Below are positions 1 through 7,510 of a DNA stretch of 64,000 nt, piece by piece (the first letter of the stretch is position 1; every line of letters begins with the position of its first letter). The position numbers and the translations under genes are program-made. The stretch covers positions 1 through 64,000 of the forward strand of contig JAFEEG010000044.1 in NCBI GenBank assembly GCA_018241225.1, read 5' to 3'. The notes under the pieces are model-generated. The model was given only the letters and a program-made list of their open reading frames with translations. It was not told the DNA's origin and made no database searches. This stretch comes from Pseudomonadota bacterium. GTDB lineage: Bacteria; Pseudomonadota; Gammaproteobacteria; Burkholderiales; Burkholderiaceae_C.

Positions 1-1
1 C

Positions 2-133
2 TCGCTGTTCGGGGACATGCACGCCTACGGCGAAGAGGGCGTGCGCTTCTACACCAAGCAAAAGAGCGTGATGCAGCGCTGGCCCGAGAGCATCGGCAAG
101 GGCGCTGAGTTCACCATGCCGGTGGCCAAGTAG
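2..133 (+). CDS. mmsA: Methylmalonate-semialdehyde dehydrogenase (acylating), C-terminal end only
   Basis: The left window edge cuts this gene and only 43 codons plus the stop remain. The visible end contains SLFGDMHAYGEEGVRFYTKQ and then KSVMQRWPES. These match the end of the CoA-acylating MmsA branch of the aldehyde dehydrogenase superfamily, where a G(D)-x-H-x-YG-xxGVRFYT-x-QK-x-V-x-x-RWP segment closes the protein. The enzyme oxidises malonate or methylmalonate semialdehyde to acetyl- or propionyl-CoA in valine, inositol and beta-alanine breakdown. The nucleophilic cysteine and the NAD site lie outside the window, so the assignment rests on the tail alone. Confidence 0.7.
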   Translation, partial: SLFGDMHAYGEEGVRFYTKQKSVMQRWPESIGKGAEFTMPVAK

Positions 134-212
134 CACCCCCGGCTTTTCTCGCTGCATCCGGCGGGGCTAGGGGATTGCCCGATGGCACCGGGCAGGCCTC
201 CGTGGAATTATC

Positions 213-232
213 CTATTTATCATCATAAATAG
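213..232. promoter_or_regulatory. Perfect AT-rich inverted repeat, candidate operator of the GntR gene
   Basis: CTATTTAT-CATC-ATAAATAG is a perfect 8+4+8 inverted repeat in otherwise very GC-rich DNA. It ends 9 bases before the start codon of the FadR-family regulator at 242. It also forms the only -10-like AT-rich patch in the gap. GntR-family dimers bind short inverted repeats and usually control their own genes, so autoregulation is the natural reading. So close to the ATG, the transcript would be leaderless or have a very short leader. Confidence 0.55.
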
Positions 233-241
233 ACTCCCCGG

Positions 242-1012
242 ATGCCACCCAGTCCCACACCGCGCATCTCGCGCACCAAGCGCCTGACGCGCTCGGCGCA
301 GGTTGCCAATGACATCAAGCGCTGGATCGTGCAGTCGCACAAGAAGGTGGGCGACAAGCTGCCGCAGGAGGCGGCGCTGATCCAGCAGATGGGCGTGGCC
401 CGCGGCACGGTGCGCGAAGCACTGGCCGCGCTGCAGGCCCAAGGCCTCATCACCACCAGCACCGGCCCGAACGGTGGGGCCACGCTGACGCAACCGCCCT
501 ACGAGCGCTGTCTCGAGGCCGTTTCCAACTTCATGTACTTCGAGCCGGTGGACATCGCCACGCTCTACGCGCTGCGCCGCGCGGTGGAGCCGGAGCTGGC
601 TGCCAACGTGGCCACGCGCCTGTCGGATGCCGACCTGGCCGAGCTCGACAGGCTCATCGGCGCCAGCCACCCCGCCCACGGCGGCAGCGGCGACTGGAAC
701 GAGCGGCGCGAGGCCGACCTGGTCTTTCACGACCGGCTCGCCGATGCCTGCAGCAGCCCCATGCTGGCGCTGTTCTGCCGGCTGCTCAACGACATCATTC
801 GCCGCGTGATCGTGGTGCGCAATGCGCAGCAAGGTTTCCAGGCCTTCGACGATGACGTGTTCCACAGCCACAGCGCCTTGATGGATGCCTTCCGGGCGCG
901 CGATGCCGAGCGTGCGCGCGCCGTGATGCGCGAGCACATCGAGCAGACCGAAGCCCTCGCCATGGAGGCCGAGACGCGGGTGCAGCGCGAGCGCCTGCTG
1001 ATGGACTCGTAG
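242..1012 (+). CDS. GntR-family transcriptional regulator, FadR subfamily (FCD domain)
   Basis: 256 aa. An N-terminal winged helix (about residues 15-82, with GDKLPQEAALIQQMGVARGT followed by VREALAAL) precedes an all-helical FCD effector domain (about 105-240). FCD metal-ligand positions look present: the DLVFHDRL histidine, HSHSALMDAF, and MREHIEQTE near the end. FadR-type proteins bind small organic acids and usually repress adjacent catabolic genes. Here the amidase and Bug receptor follow on the same strand, so they are the likely targets. No Shine-Dalgarno is visible before the ATG, and a perfect palindrome sits at 213-232. The effector cannot be predicted. Confidence 0.88.
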   Translation: MPPSPTPRISRTKRLTRSAQVANDIKRWIVQSHKKVGDKLPQEAALIQQMGVARGTVREALAALQAQGLITTSTGPNGGATLTQPPYERCLEAVSNFMYFEPVDIATLYALRRAVEPELAANVATRLSDADLAELDRLIGASHPAHGGSGDWNERREADLVFHDRLADACSSPMLALFCRLLNDIIRRVIVVRNAQQGFQAFDDDVFHSHSALMDAFRARDAERARAVMREHIEQTEALAMEAETRVQRERLLMDS

Positions 1013-1033
1013 AGCCGCCCAACCCCCACTTTT

Positions 1034-1077
1034 GCGATCCGCCCTTGAACCCCGTCGACTGACGGGGCGGGCATCGC
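1034..1077 (+). promoter_or_regulatory. Long interrupted hairpin in the regulator-amidase gap
   Basis: The gap between the regulator and the amidase can fold into one interrupted stem. GCGAT (1034-1038) pairs with ATCGC (1073-1077), GCCC (1041-1044) with GGGC (1069-1072), and CCCCGTC (1050-1056) with GACGGGG (1061-1067) around a GACT loop. No T-run follows, so it is not a classic intrinsic terminator. It could stabilise or partly attenuate the downstream mRNA, or be an operator region. Confidence 0.4.
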
Positions 1078-1109
1078 TTTGCCTGAAAGAACCTGGAGAC
1101 CCATCCGAC

Positions 1110-2534
1110 ATGAACACCCAAGCGCCCCTGTGGCAATGGCAGGCCACCGACATCGCCGAGGCCGTGCGCCGGCGCGACATCTCGTGCAAGGAAGTGACTG
1201 CCAGCGTGCTGGCACGCGTCGATGCCATCAACCCGCGCATCAACGCGCTGACCGAAGTGCTGACGCAAGAAGCGCTGGCCAGCGCCGAGGCCGCCGACCA
1301 GCTGGTGGCCAGCGGCGCGGTGCTCGGTCCGCTGCATGGCGTGCCCATCACCATCAAGGTCAACGTCGACCAGGCGGGACACGCCACGACCAATGGTGCG
1401 CTGCCATTTCGCAACCACATGGCGCCGGAAGACGCGCCCGTGGTGGCCAACCTGCGACGGGCCGGCGCGATCATCGTCGGGCGCAGCAACACCGCCACCT
1501 ACTCGTCGCGCTGGTTCACGGACAACGCGGTGCACGGACGCACGCTGAACCCGTGGAATGACCACGTCACGCCCGGCGGCTCCAGCGGCGGCGCTGCGGC
1601 GGCGGTGGCCGCAGGCATGGGTGCGCTGGCCCATGGCAACGACATCGGCGGCTCCATCCGCTACCCGGCCTATGCCTGTGGCGTGGCGGGCCTGCGGCCG
1701 ACCAGCGGGCGCATTCCGGCCTTCAACCCGAGTTCCACCGCCGAGCGCAGCATCACGCCGCAGCTCATGTCCGTGCAGGGGCCGTTGGCGCGCAGCCTCG
1801 CCGACCTTCGGCTCGGCTATCACGCCATGGCGCAGCCCGACGCACGCGACCCGAACTGGACTCCCGTGCCGCTGGAGTTGCCCGTGCCTGCGATGCCCCT
1901 GCGCGTCGCGCTGTTCAGGCACTGCGACGGCGTGCCCGTGCACCCGGCGGTGCAACAGGCACTCGACGCTGCCGCAGGCTGGCTCGAAGCAGCCGGCTAC
2001 ATCGTGGAAGAAGCCCCGCTGCCGCACTTCCTGGAAGCGGCTGCGCTGTGGCGCACGCTGCTCAACGACGACGGCCGGCGCAGCATCGTCGCGGGCGTCG
2101 AGGCGCATGGCGACGAGGCGATGCGCCGCAGCCAGGCCTACATGCTCGCCGGCGTTCCCGAGACCGACCGCGACGGCTTTCTCGATGCGCTGGCGCGGCG
2201 CCAGACGCTGGCGCGCAGCTGGTCCGTGTTCATGGAGCGCCATCCGCTGGTGCTGATGCCCGTGTCTTGGCAGCCGCCCGCGCCGCAGGACGAGGACATC
2301 GCCAGCGCGCAACGCGCCGAGGCACTCATTGCCGCGCAAAGCCCGCTGCTGGCCACCGCCATGCTGGGCATGCCGGGCCTGTCCGTTCCCACCGGCGTGG
2401 CCAACGGCCTGCCCATGGGCGTGCAGCTCATGTCCTGGCGCTGGCGCGAAGACCTGCTGCTGCAGGCCGGTGCCGTCATCGAACAGGCCGCCGGATTCAC
2501 CGCATTGCGAGAGCAACCGCTTTTCAACCACTGA
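1110..2534 (+). CDS. Amidase-signature family amidase
   Basis: 474 aa from the ATG at 1110, chosen because GGAG lies about 11 bases upstream and MNTQAPLWQW matches the usual short N-terminus of the family; an earlier in-frame start at 1032 has no such support. The Ser-cisSer-Lys triad is visible: Lys in HGVPITIKVNVD (about residue 83), the Gly/Ser loop TPGGSSGGAAAAVAAG (about 154-169), and the nucleophile Ser in GNDIGGSIRYPA (about 182). It should hydrolyse an aliphatic or aryl amide to acid plus ammonia in the cytoplasm. Context, a GntR regulator before it and a Bug receptor 26 bp after it, suggests catabolism of an imported amide. The substrate is unknown; GatA can be excluded because there is no GatB/C. 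Confidence 0.88.
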   Translation: MNTQAPLWQWQATDIAEAVRRRDISCKEVTASVLARVDAINPRINALTEVLTQEALASAEAADQLVASGAVLGPLHGVPITIKVNVDQAGHATTNGALPFRNHMAPEDAPVVANLRRAGAIIVGRSNTATYSSRWFTDNAVHGRTLNPWNDHVTPGGSSGGAAAAVAAGMGALAHGNDIGGSIRYPAYACGVAGLRPTSGRIPAFNPSSTAERSITPQLMSVQGPLARSLADLRLGYHAMAQPDARDPNWTPVPLELPVPAMPLRVALFRHCDGVPVHPAVQQALDAAAGWLEAAGYIVEEAPLPHFLEAAALWRTLLNDDGRRSIVAGVEAHGDEAMRRSQAYMLAGVPETDRDGFLDALARRQTLARSWSVFMERHPLVLMPVSWQPPAPQDEDIASAQRAEALIAAQSPLLATAMLGMPGLSVPTGVANGLPMGVQLMSWRWREDLLLQAGAVIEQAAGFTALREQPLFNH

Positions 2535-2560
2535 ACCATCGAGAGAGAAGGACATCCACC

Positions 2561-3556
2561 ATGACCGACATGAACTCCAGCGCGCTGCGGCTGTCGCGCC
2601 GCGCCTTCGTGGCCGCATCTGCCGGCGCACTCGCTGTGCCCAATGCGGCTTTCGCGCAGCAGAGCGTCAATCGCCTGCTCGTGCCGTTTCCGCCCGGTGG
2701 CCCGGCCGACTACATGGGCCGCCTGCTGGCGGAAATGATGAAGGACAACCTGGGCGGGCGCCCGCTCATCGTGGACAACCGGCCCGGCGCCGGCACGCGC
2801 CTGGCGACCGAGGTGCTGAAGAACTCGCCAGCGGACGGTACCGTGGCGCTGCTCGCGCCGGTGGACCCGATGTTCATCGCACCGATCATCTACAACAACC
2901 TGCGCTATGACCCGCAGGCCGACTTCAAGGCGCTCACCGATGTGGCGGGCGTGCAGTTCGGGCTGGTGGTCAATGCTTCTTCGCCCATCAAGAACGTGGC
3001 CGACTTCGTTCGCGCGGCCAAGGCCAGCCCCAAGGACAACCCGATTGCCATCAGCAGCCTCGGCACATTGCTGCACTTCCTGGCGGCCGAATTCGTTTCG
3101 CAGGCGCGCATCGACAGCACGCTGGCACCCTACCGCGGCGGCGCCGCAATGGCCACGGAGCTGCTGGGCAACCAGGTCAGCGCCGGCATGGATGCGACCA
3201 CCACCTTCGTCGAGTACCACCGCGCCGGCAAGTTGCGCGTGATCGCGGTGGCGGGCGACAAGCGCGCCGACGCATTGCCCGATGTGCCCACCTTCGCCGA
3301 GCAGGGCTTTGCCAACCTGGTGGCCTCGTCGCGCTACCTGCTCTACGTGCGCTCGAACACCTCGGCGCAGACCCAGGCCATGTGGGCGCAGGCGACCCGC
3401 CAGGCACTGGCCGCGCCGGATGTGCGCGAAAAGCTGGCACGCGCCGGCTACGACCTGGTGTCGGGCGCCAGCGAGCAGGAGGTTGCCAAGTACTCCAACG
3501 CGCTAGCCGCCCGCTGGGTGCCCGTCATCAAGGCCTCGGGCTTCAAGGGCGAGTGA
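2561..3556 (+). CDS. Bug/TctC-family periplasmic solute-binding protein (Tat-type signal)
   Basis: 331 aa from the ATG at 2561. The N-terminus has a twin-arginine pattern, LSRRAFVAASAGA at about residues 11-23, and ends at an AFAQQ cleavage site, so export by Tat is likely. The mature protein starts with the Bug hallmark LLVPFPPGGPADYMGRLLAE, followed by VDNRPGAGTRLATEVLKNSP, the ligand-gripping loops of this family. Bug receptors are abundant in Burkholderiales and bind carboxylates and related amides. It probably serves the upstream amidase, 26 bp away and co-directional. No TctAB membrane components are nearby, as is usual for orphan Bug proteins. Confidence 0.9.
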   Translation: MTDMNSSALRLSRRAFVAASAGALAVPNAAFAQQSVNRLLVPFPPGGPADYMGRLLAEMMKDNLGGRPLIVDNRPGAGTRLATEVLKNSPADGTVALLAPVDPMFIAPIIYNNLRYDPQADFKALTDVAGVQFGLVVNASSPIKNVADFVRAAKASPKDNPIAISSLGTLLHFLAAEFVSQARIDSTLAPYRGGAAMATELLGNQVSAGMDATTTFVEYHRAGKLRVIAVAGDKRADALPDVPTFAEQGFANLVASSRYLLYVRSNTSAQTQAMWAQATRQALAAPDVREKLARAGYDLVSGASEQEVAKYSNALAARWVPVIKASGFKGE

Positions 3557-3566
3557 CCCGGGCCGC

Positions 3567-4931
3567 CTAGCCCTCGGTCTGGATCGTCTCGCCCTGCAGC
3601 TTGCCCATGTCGCGGATCGCGACGTGGTGCCGGCGCCAGCCGCGCCAGGTACGCCGCGGGTTGAACCACGAGATCAGGTAGTACACCACCTTGAAGCGGC
3701 GCAGCCCCCACCAGAAGGGGGTCTTGCCGTACACGTCGCCGGCCAGCAGCGACAGTACCGCCTCCTTGATCCGCATGATGTTGTTCTGGTTCATGAACAT
3801 GTCGCGGATGGTCGGGTTGGTCGCGCGGTAGATGAACCAGGTGTACTCGCGCGGTGCCTTGCGCACCATGGCTTCGTAGTCGCGCCGGGCTTGCGGGTAC
3901 CTGGCGGGCTGGTCCAGCGCGGCGGCAATCAGCTCGGCGCCGTCGAAGGCGTTGTGCATGGCCAGCAGCACCCCGGTGGAGAACATCGGGTCGACGAAGG
4001 AGAAGGCGTCGCCCAGCATCAGGTAGCGATCGCCGGTGGCGTGCGTGCCGTCGTAGGCGAAGTTGCCGGTGGCATGCACCGCGTCATCCACCAGCTCGGC
4101 GTTCTTCAGCCGGTCGGCCAGCTCCGGCGCCATGGCCATGGTGTCGAAGAAGAACTCCTTCATCGGCTTGGTGCGCGACTTCAGGTAGTAGGGCCAGCAC
4201 ACCGCGCCCACGCTGGTGGTGCCGTCGGCCAGGGGAATGAACCAGATCCAGCCGTGCGGAAACCAGCAGATGCTGACGTTGCCTTCCTTCTTGCCCTCCA
4301 GCCGGCGCGCGCCCCGGAAGTGGGCGAACACCGCCGTGCTGTTGTGCCTGGGGTTCTTCTTCTTGCTCTTGAACTTGTTGGCCAGCAGCGTGTCGCGGCC
4401 GCTGGCGTCCACCACGAAGCGGGCGTGCCAGGTGCGGCTCGTGCCGTCCTGCAACTGGGCCTGGACGATGGCGCCGTTTTCCTCGAACTGCACATCGCGC
4501 ACCTTGCAGCCTTCGAAGGTACGCGCGCCGCGCGTGGCGGCATTGCGAAACAGCACCTCGTCCATCTCCGAGCGGCGCACCTGCCAGGCCATGGGCATGC
4601 TCTTGTCCCAGGCGTCGCCGAACTCGACATAGCTGCGGTGCTCATGCTCGAGCGAGACAAACTCGATGCCCCACTTCTCCATGCCGATGGCGTTGATCTG
4701 GTCGAGCACGCCCAGCTTGCGAAACAGCTCCACGTTGGCCGGCAGGAGCGACTCGCCGATGTGAAAGCGCGGATGGTGTTCCTTGTCCACCAGTACCACG
4801 TCCCGGCCCTGCTGGGCCAGCAGGGCGGCAATGGTGGCGCCGGCAGGTCCGCCGCCGATGACGAAGACGTCGCAGCCTTCGATGGTTGGCGCGGTTTCAG
4901 AGTGGGCGGTGGCGGTCGTGGCTTCCGGCAT
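3567..4931 (-). CDS. FAD-dependent halogenase-like oxidoreductase, copy 1
   Basis: 454 aa if started at MPEATTATAH (4931); the frame is open further upstream but that part looks non-coding. The FAD fold has DVFVIGGGPAGATIAALLAQ (about 21-40) and a second FAD motif, DRYLMLGDAFSFVDPMFSTG. W228-I-W-F-I-P233 matches the WxWxIP motif typical of flavin-dependent halogenases, and Lys86 in MEKWGIEF lies where phenolic halogenases have their conserved region. It needs FADH2 from a separate reductase, none of which is visible nearby. The downstream neighbour (5015-6382) is a close paralogue in tandem. Related non-halogenating reductases can carry similar motifs, so chlorination is inferred only. It converges with the Bug gene, leaving 10 bp. 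Confidence 0.75.
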   Translation of the reverse strand: MPEATTATAHSETAPTIEGCDVFVIGGGPAGATIAALLAQQGRDVVLVDKEHHPRFHIGESLLPANVELFRKLGVLDQINAIGMEKWGIEFVSLEHEHRSYVEFGDAWDKSMPMAWQVRRSEMDEVLFRNAATRGARTFEGCKVRDVQFEENGAIVQAQLQDGTSRTWHARFVVDASGRDTLLANKFKSKKKNPRHNSTAVFAHFRGARRLEGKKEGNVSICWFPHGWIWFIPLADGTTSVGAVCWPYYLKSRTKPMKEFFFDTMAMAPELADRLKNAELVDDAVHATGNFAYDGTHATGDRYLMLGDAFSFVDPMFSTGVLLAMHNAFDGAELIAAALDQPARYPQARRDYEAMVRKAPREYTWFIYRATNPTIRDMFMNQNNIMRIKEAVLSLLAGDVYGKTPFWWGLRRFKVVYYLISWFNPRRTWRGWRRHHVAIRDMGKLQGETIQTEG

Positions 4932-5014
4932 GGCGCTGCTAGGTTGTAGAAAACTTTGTAAACAACCTCGCAGGATAGCGCGCCGCCACGCGCAGGCCCC
5001 GTTCGCCGGACGCG

Positions 5015-6382
5015 CTAGGTATCGCTCTGGATCGACTCGCCCTGCAGCTTGCCCATGTCGCGCACATTGAATCGGTGCTTGTTCCAGCCGCGCCAGCTGC
5101 GCAGCGGGTGCGTCACGGCAATCACGTAGTACAGGATCTTGAAGCGCCGCAGGCCCCACCACATGGGCGTCTTGCCGAAGATGTCACCGGCCAGCAGGGA
5201 CATCAGCGCCTCCTTCACCCGCAGGAAATTGTTCGGGTGCATGAACATGTCGCGGATGGTGGGATTGGTGGAGCGGTAGATGAACCACGAATACTCGCGC
5301 GGGCCTTCGCGCATCATGGCCTCGAAGTCGGTTCGCATGCGCGCCAGGGCCTGTGGCGCGTCCAGCGCGGTGGCCACCAGTTCGGCGCCGTCGAAGGCGC
5401 TGTGCATGGCCAGGTACACGCCCGAGGAGAACATCGGGTCGACAAAGGCAAAGGCATCGCCCAGCATCAGGTAGCGATCGCCCGTGGCGTGGCTGCCGTT
5501 GTACGAGAAGTTGCCGGTGGCGTGAATGCGATCGTCGATCAGTTCGGCGTCCTTGAGCCGGTCGAACAGCTCGGGGCACAGCGCCAGGGTGTCGAAGAAG
5601 TAGTCCTTGATGGGCTTGTCGCGCGCCTTGAGGTAGTAGGGCCAGCACACCGCGCCCACGCTGGTGGTGCCGTCGGCCAGGGGAATGAACCAGAACCAGC
5701 CGTGCGGGAACCAGCAGATGCTGATGTTGCCCTCGCGCTTGCCTTCGAGCCGGCGCACGTTGCGGAAGTGGCCGAACAGGGCGGTGCTGTTGTGGTCGGG
5801 GTTCTTGTTCTTGCTCTTGAACTTGTTGGCCAGGAAGGTGTCGCGGCCGCTGGCGTCCACCACGAAGCGGGCGTGCCAGGTGCGGCGGCTGCCGTCATCG
5901 AGCTGGGCCTGCACGATGGCGCCGTTGTCTTCGAACTGCACGTCGTGCACCTTGCAGCCTTCGAGCGTGCGCGCCCCGCGCGTGGCGGCATTGCGAAACA
6001 GCACCTCGTCAAGCTCGGAGCGGCGCACCTGCCAGGCCGAGGGCATGCTCTTGTCCCAGGCATCGGCGAACTCGACGTAGCTCTGGTAGTCGTGCTCGAT
6101 GGAGACGAACTCGATGCCCCACTTCTTCATGCCGATGGCATCGACCTGCTCGTACACGCCCAGCTTGCGAAACAGCTCCACGTTGGCCGGCAGGAGCGAC
6201 TCGCCGATGTGAAAGCGCGGGTGATGCTCCTTGTCGACCAGCACCACGTCGCGGCCCTGCTGGGCCAGCAGCGCGGCAATGGTGGAGCCGGCGGGGCCGC
6301 CGCCAATGACGAATACGTCGCAGCCTTCGATGGTCGGGGTTGCGGGAGCGGCGCCGATGGCGCCTGTTTCTTGCATGGCCAT
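5015..6382 (-). CDS. FAD-dependent halogenase-like oxidoreductase, copy 2
   Basis: 455 aa from MAMQETGAIG (a second ATG two codons later is equally possible). It is strongly similar to the adjacent copy throughout: both contain LLAQQGRDVVLVDKEHHPRF and then HIGESLLPANVELFRKLGV. The WxWxIP motif here is W-F-W-F-I-P (about 229-234), with Lys87 in MKKWGIEF and the GDAFAFVDPMFSSG loop near residue 310. Divergence is greatest at the N-terminus and in surface helices, as expected of a tandem duplication with later specialisation. The 83-bp gap to copy 1 suggests co-transcription, with this copy promoter-proximal. The gene faces away from the second Bug receptor across a 128-bp shared promoter region. 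Confidence 0.75.
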   Translation of the reverse strand: MAMQETGAIGAAPATPTIEGCDVFVIGGGPAGSTIAALLAQQGRDVVLVDKEHHPRFHIGESLLPANVELFRKLGVYEQVDAIGMKKWGIEFVSIEHDYQSYVEFADAWDKSMPSAWQVRRSELDEVLFRNAATRGARTLEGCKVHDVQFEDNGAIVQAQLDDGSRRTWHARFVVDASGRDTFLANKFKSKNKNPDHNSTALFGHFRNVRRLEGKREGNISICWFPHGWFWFIPLADGTTSVGAVCWPYYLKARDKPIKDYFFDTLALCPELFDRLKDAELIDDRIHATGNFSYNGSHATGDRYLMLGDAFAFVDPMFSSGVYLAMHSAFDGAELVATALDAPQALARMRTDFEAMMREGPREYSWFIYRSTNPTIRDMFMHPNNFLRVKEALMSLLAGDIFGKTPMWWGLRRFKILYYVIAVTHPLRSWRGWNKHRFNVRDMGKLQGESIQSDT

Positions 6383-6510
6383 GCTGTATGGAAAGAGCTG
6401 CGGGCTCCTGGAGAACACTTCGGCGATTGTAAGAACGCGTTGGCGTCGATATTCTGAGGTTTCATTTGTTGCCAAACCGTGTGTGCTCCCGTCAAGAAGG
6501 AGTTCCTGCC

Positions 6511-7497
6511 ATGGCCCAGACCCGCTCCCGCTTCCTGCGTAGCCTCGTGGCCGGCGTGATGCTGTGCGCCATGCCGCTGGCATTCGCGCAGGGTGCATAT
6601 CCCGACCACCCCATCAAGCTGGTGGTGCCCTTCCCGCCGGGCGGAGCGACCGACATCCTCGGCCGGGTTCTGGCCTCGGCCATGGGGCAGGCGATGGGCC
6701 AACCCATGGTGGTGGAAAACCGTGCGGGTGCCGGCACCATCCTGGGTGCGGGCCTGGTCGCCAAGTCGCCGGCCGACGGCTACACGCTGCTGCTGACCTC
6801 CAACACCACCTTCACCCTCAACCCGTCGCTGCGCGAAACGCTGCCCTACGACCCGCTGCGCAGCTACGCGCTGCTGGGTTCGGTGGCCGACATGGGCCTG
6901 GTGCTGGTGGTCAACCCCCGGCTGGTGTCGGCCCGCACGCTGAAGGACTTCGTGGCCGAGGTACAGGCCGCGCCGGGCAAGTATTCCTACGGCTCCTTCG
7001 GCGTGGGCTCGACCGTGTACTTCGGCGCCGAAATGCTCAAGTCCGCTGCGAGCCTCCAGATGCTGCACGTGCCCTACAGCGGCAGCTCGTTCAGCATGAC
7101 CGCGCTCATGGGCGGACAGGTGCCGGTGGCGGTGGACACGGTGGTGGCCACCGCGCCCTTCATCAAGGCCGGCAAGATCCAGCCCATCGCGGCGCTCACC
7201 CCGAAGCGCCTGGCGCTGCTGCCGCAGGTGCCGACGGTGGCCGAGAGCGGCTATCCGGGTTTCGAGATGGGCTCGTGGTTCGCGCTGGTGGCGCCGGCGG
7301 GCCTGCCGGCCGCCGTACAGGCAAGACTCGAGAAGACCCTGGCCGACGTGATGGCCGACTCGCAGGTGCGCCAGCAACTGGTGGACGTGGGGCTGTCGCC
7401 CAACTGGAGCGATGGCAAGGCGCTGCGCGAGCGCATCGAGACCGAACTGCCGCAGATGCGCGCCACGGTCAGGCGCGCCGACATCCACGCCGAGTAG
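6511..7497 (+). CDS. Bug/TctC-family periplasmic solute-binding protein (Sec signal)
   Basis: 328 aa from the ATG at 6511, preceded by AAGAAGGAG. A Sec signal peptide (MAQTRSRFLRSLVAGVMLCA, then MPLAFAQ) occupies about residues 1-27. The mature protein begins YPDHPIKLVVPFPPGGATDI and continues with VENRAGAGTILGAGLVAKSP, the Bug ligand-loop signatures. It is of the same family as the receptor at 2561-3556 but clearly not a recent duplicate: the signal peptide type and much of the sequence differ. It is divergent from the halogenase-like pair, so a shared regulatory region is possible. The ligand is unknown. Confidence 0.9.
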   Translation: MAQTRSRFLRSLVAGVMLCAMPLAFAQGAYPDHPIKLVVPFPPGGATDILGRVLASAMGQAMGQPMVVENRAGAGTILGAGLVAKSPADGYTLLLTSNTTFTLNPSLRETLPYDPLRSYALLGSVADMGLVLVVNPRLVSARTLKDFVAEVQAAPGKYSYGSFGVGSTVYFGAEMLKSAASLQMLHVPYSGSSFSMTALMGGQVPVAVDTVVATAPFIKAGKIQPIAALTPKRLALLPQVPTVAESGYPGFEMGSWFALVAPAGLPAAVQARLEKTLADVMADSQVRQQLVDVGLSPNWSDGKALRERIETELPQMRATVRRADIHAE

Positions 7498-7510
7498 GGC
7501 GCACAGCCCT

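Noticed and set aside
3624..6457. Long plus-strand open frames (about 440 and 460 codons) opposite the halogenase-like genes
   Set aside because: They are Val/His/Gln-rich mirror frames of two clear minus-strand flavoenzymes with FAD motifs; no protein family or ribosome-binding site supports them.
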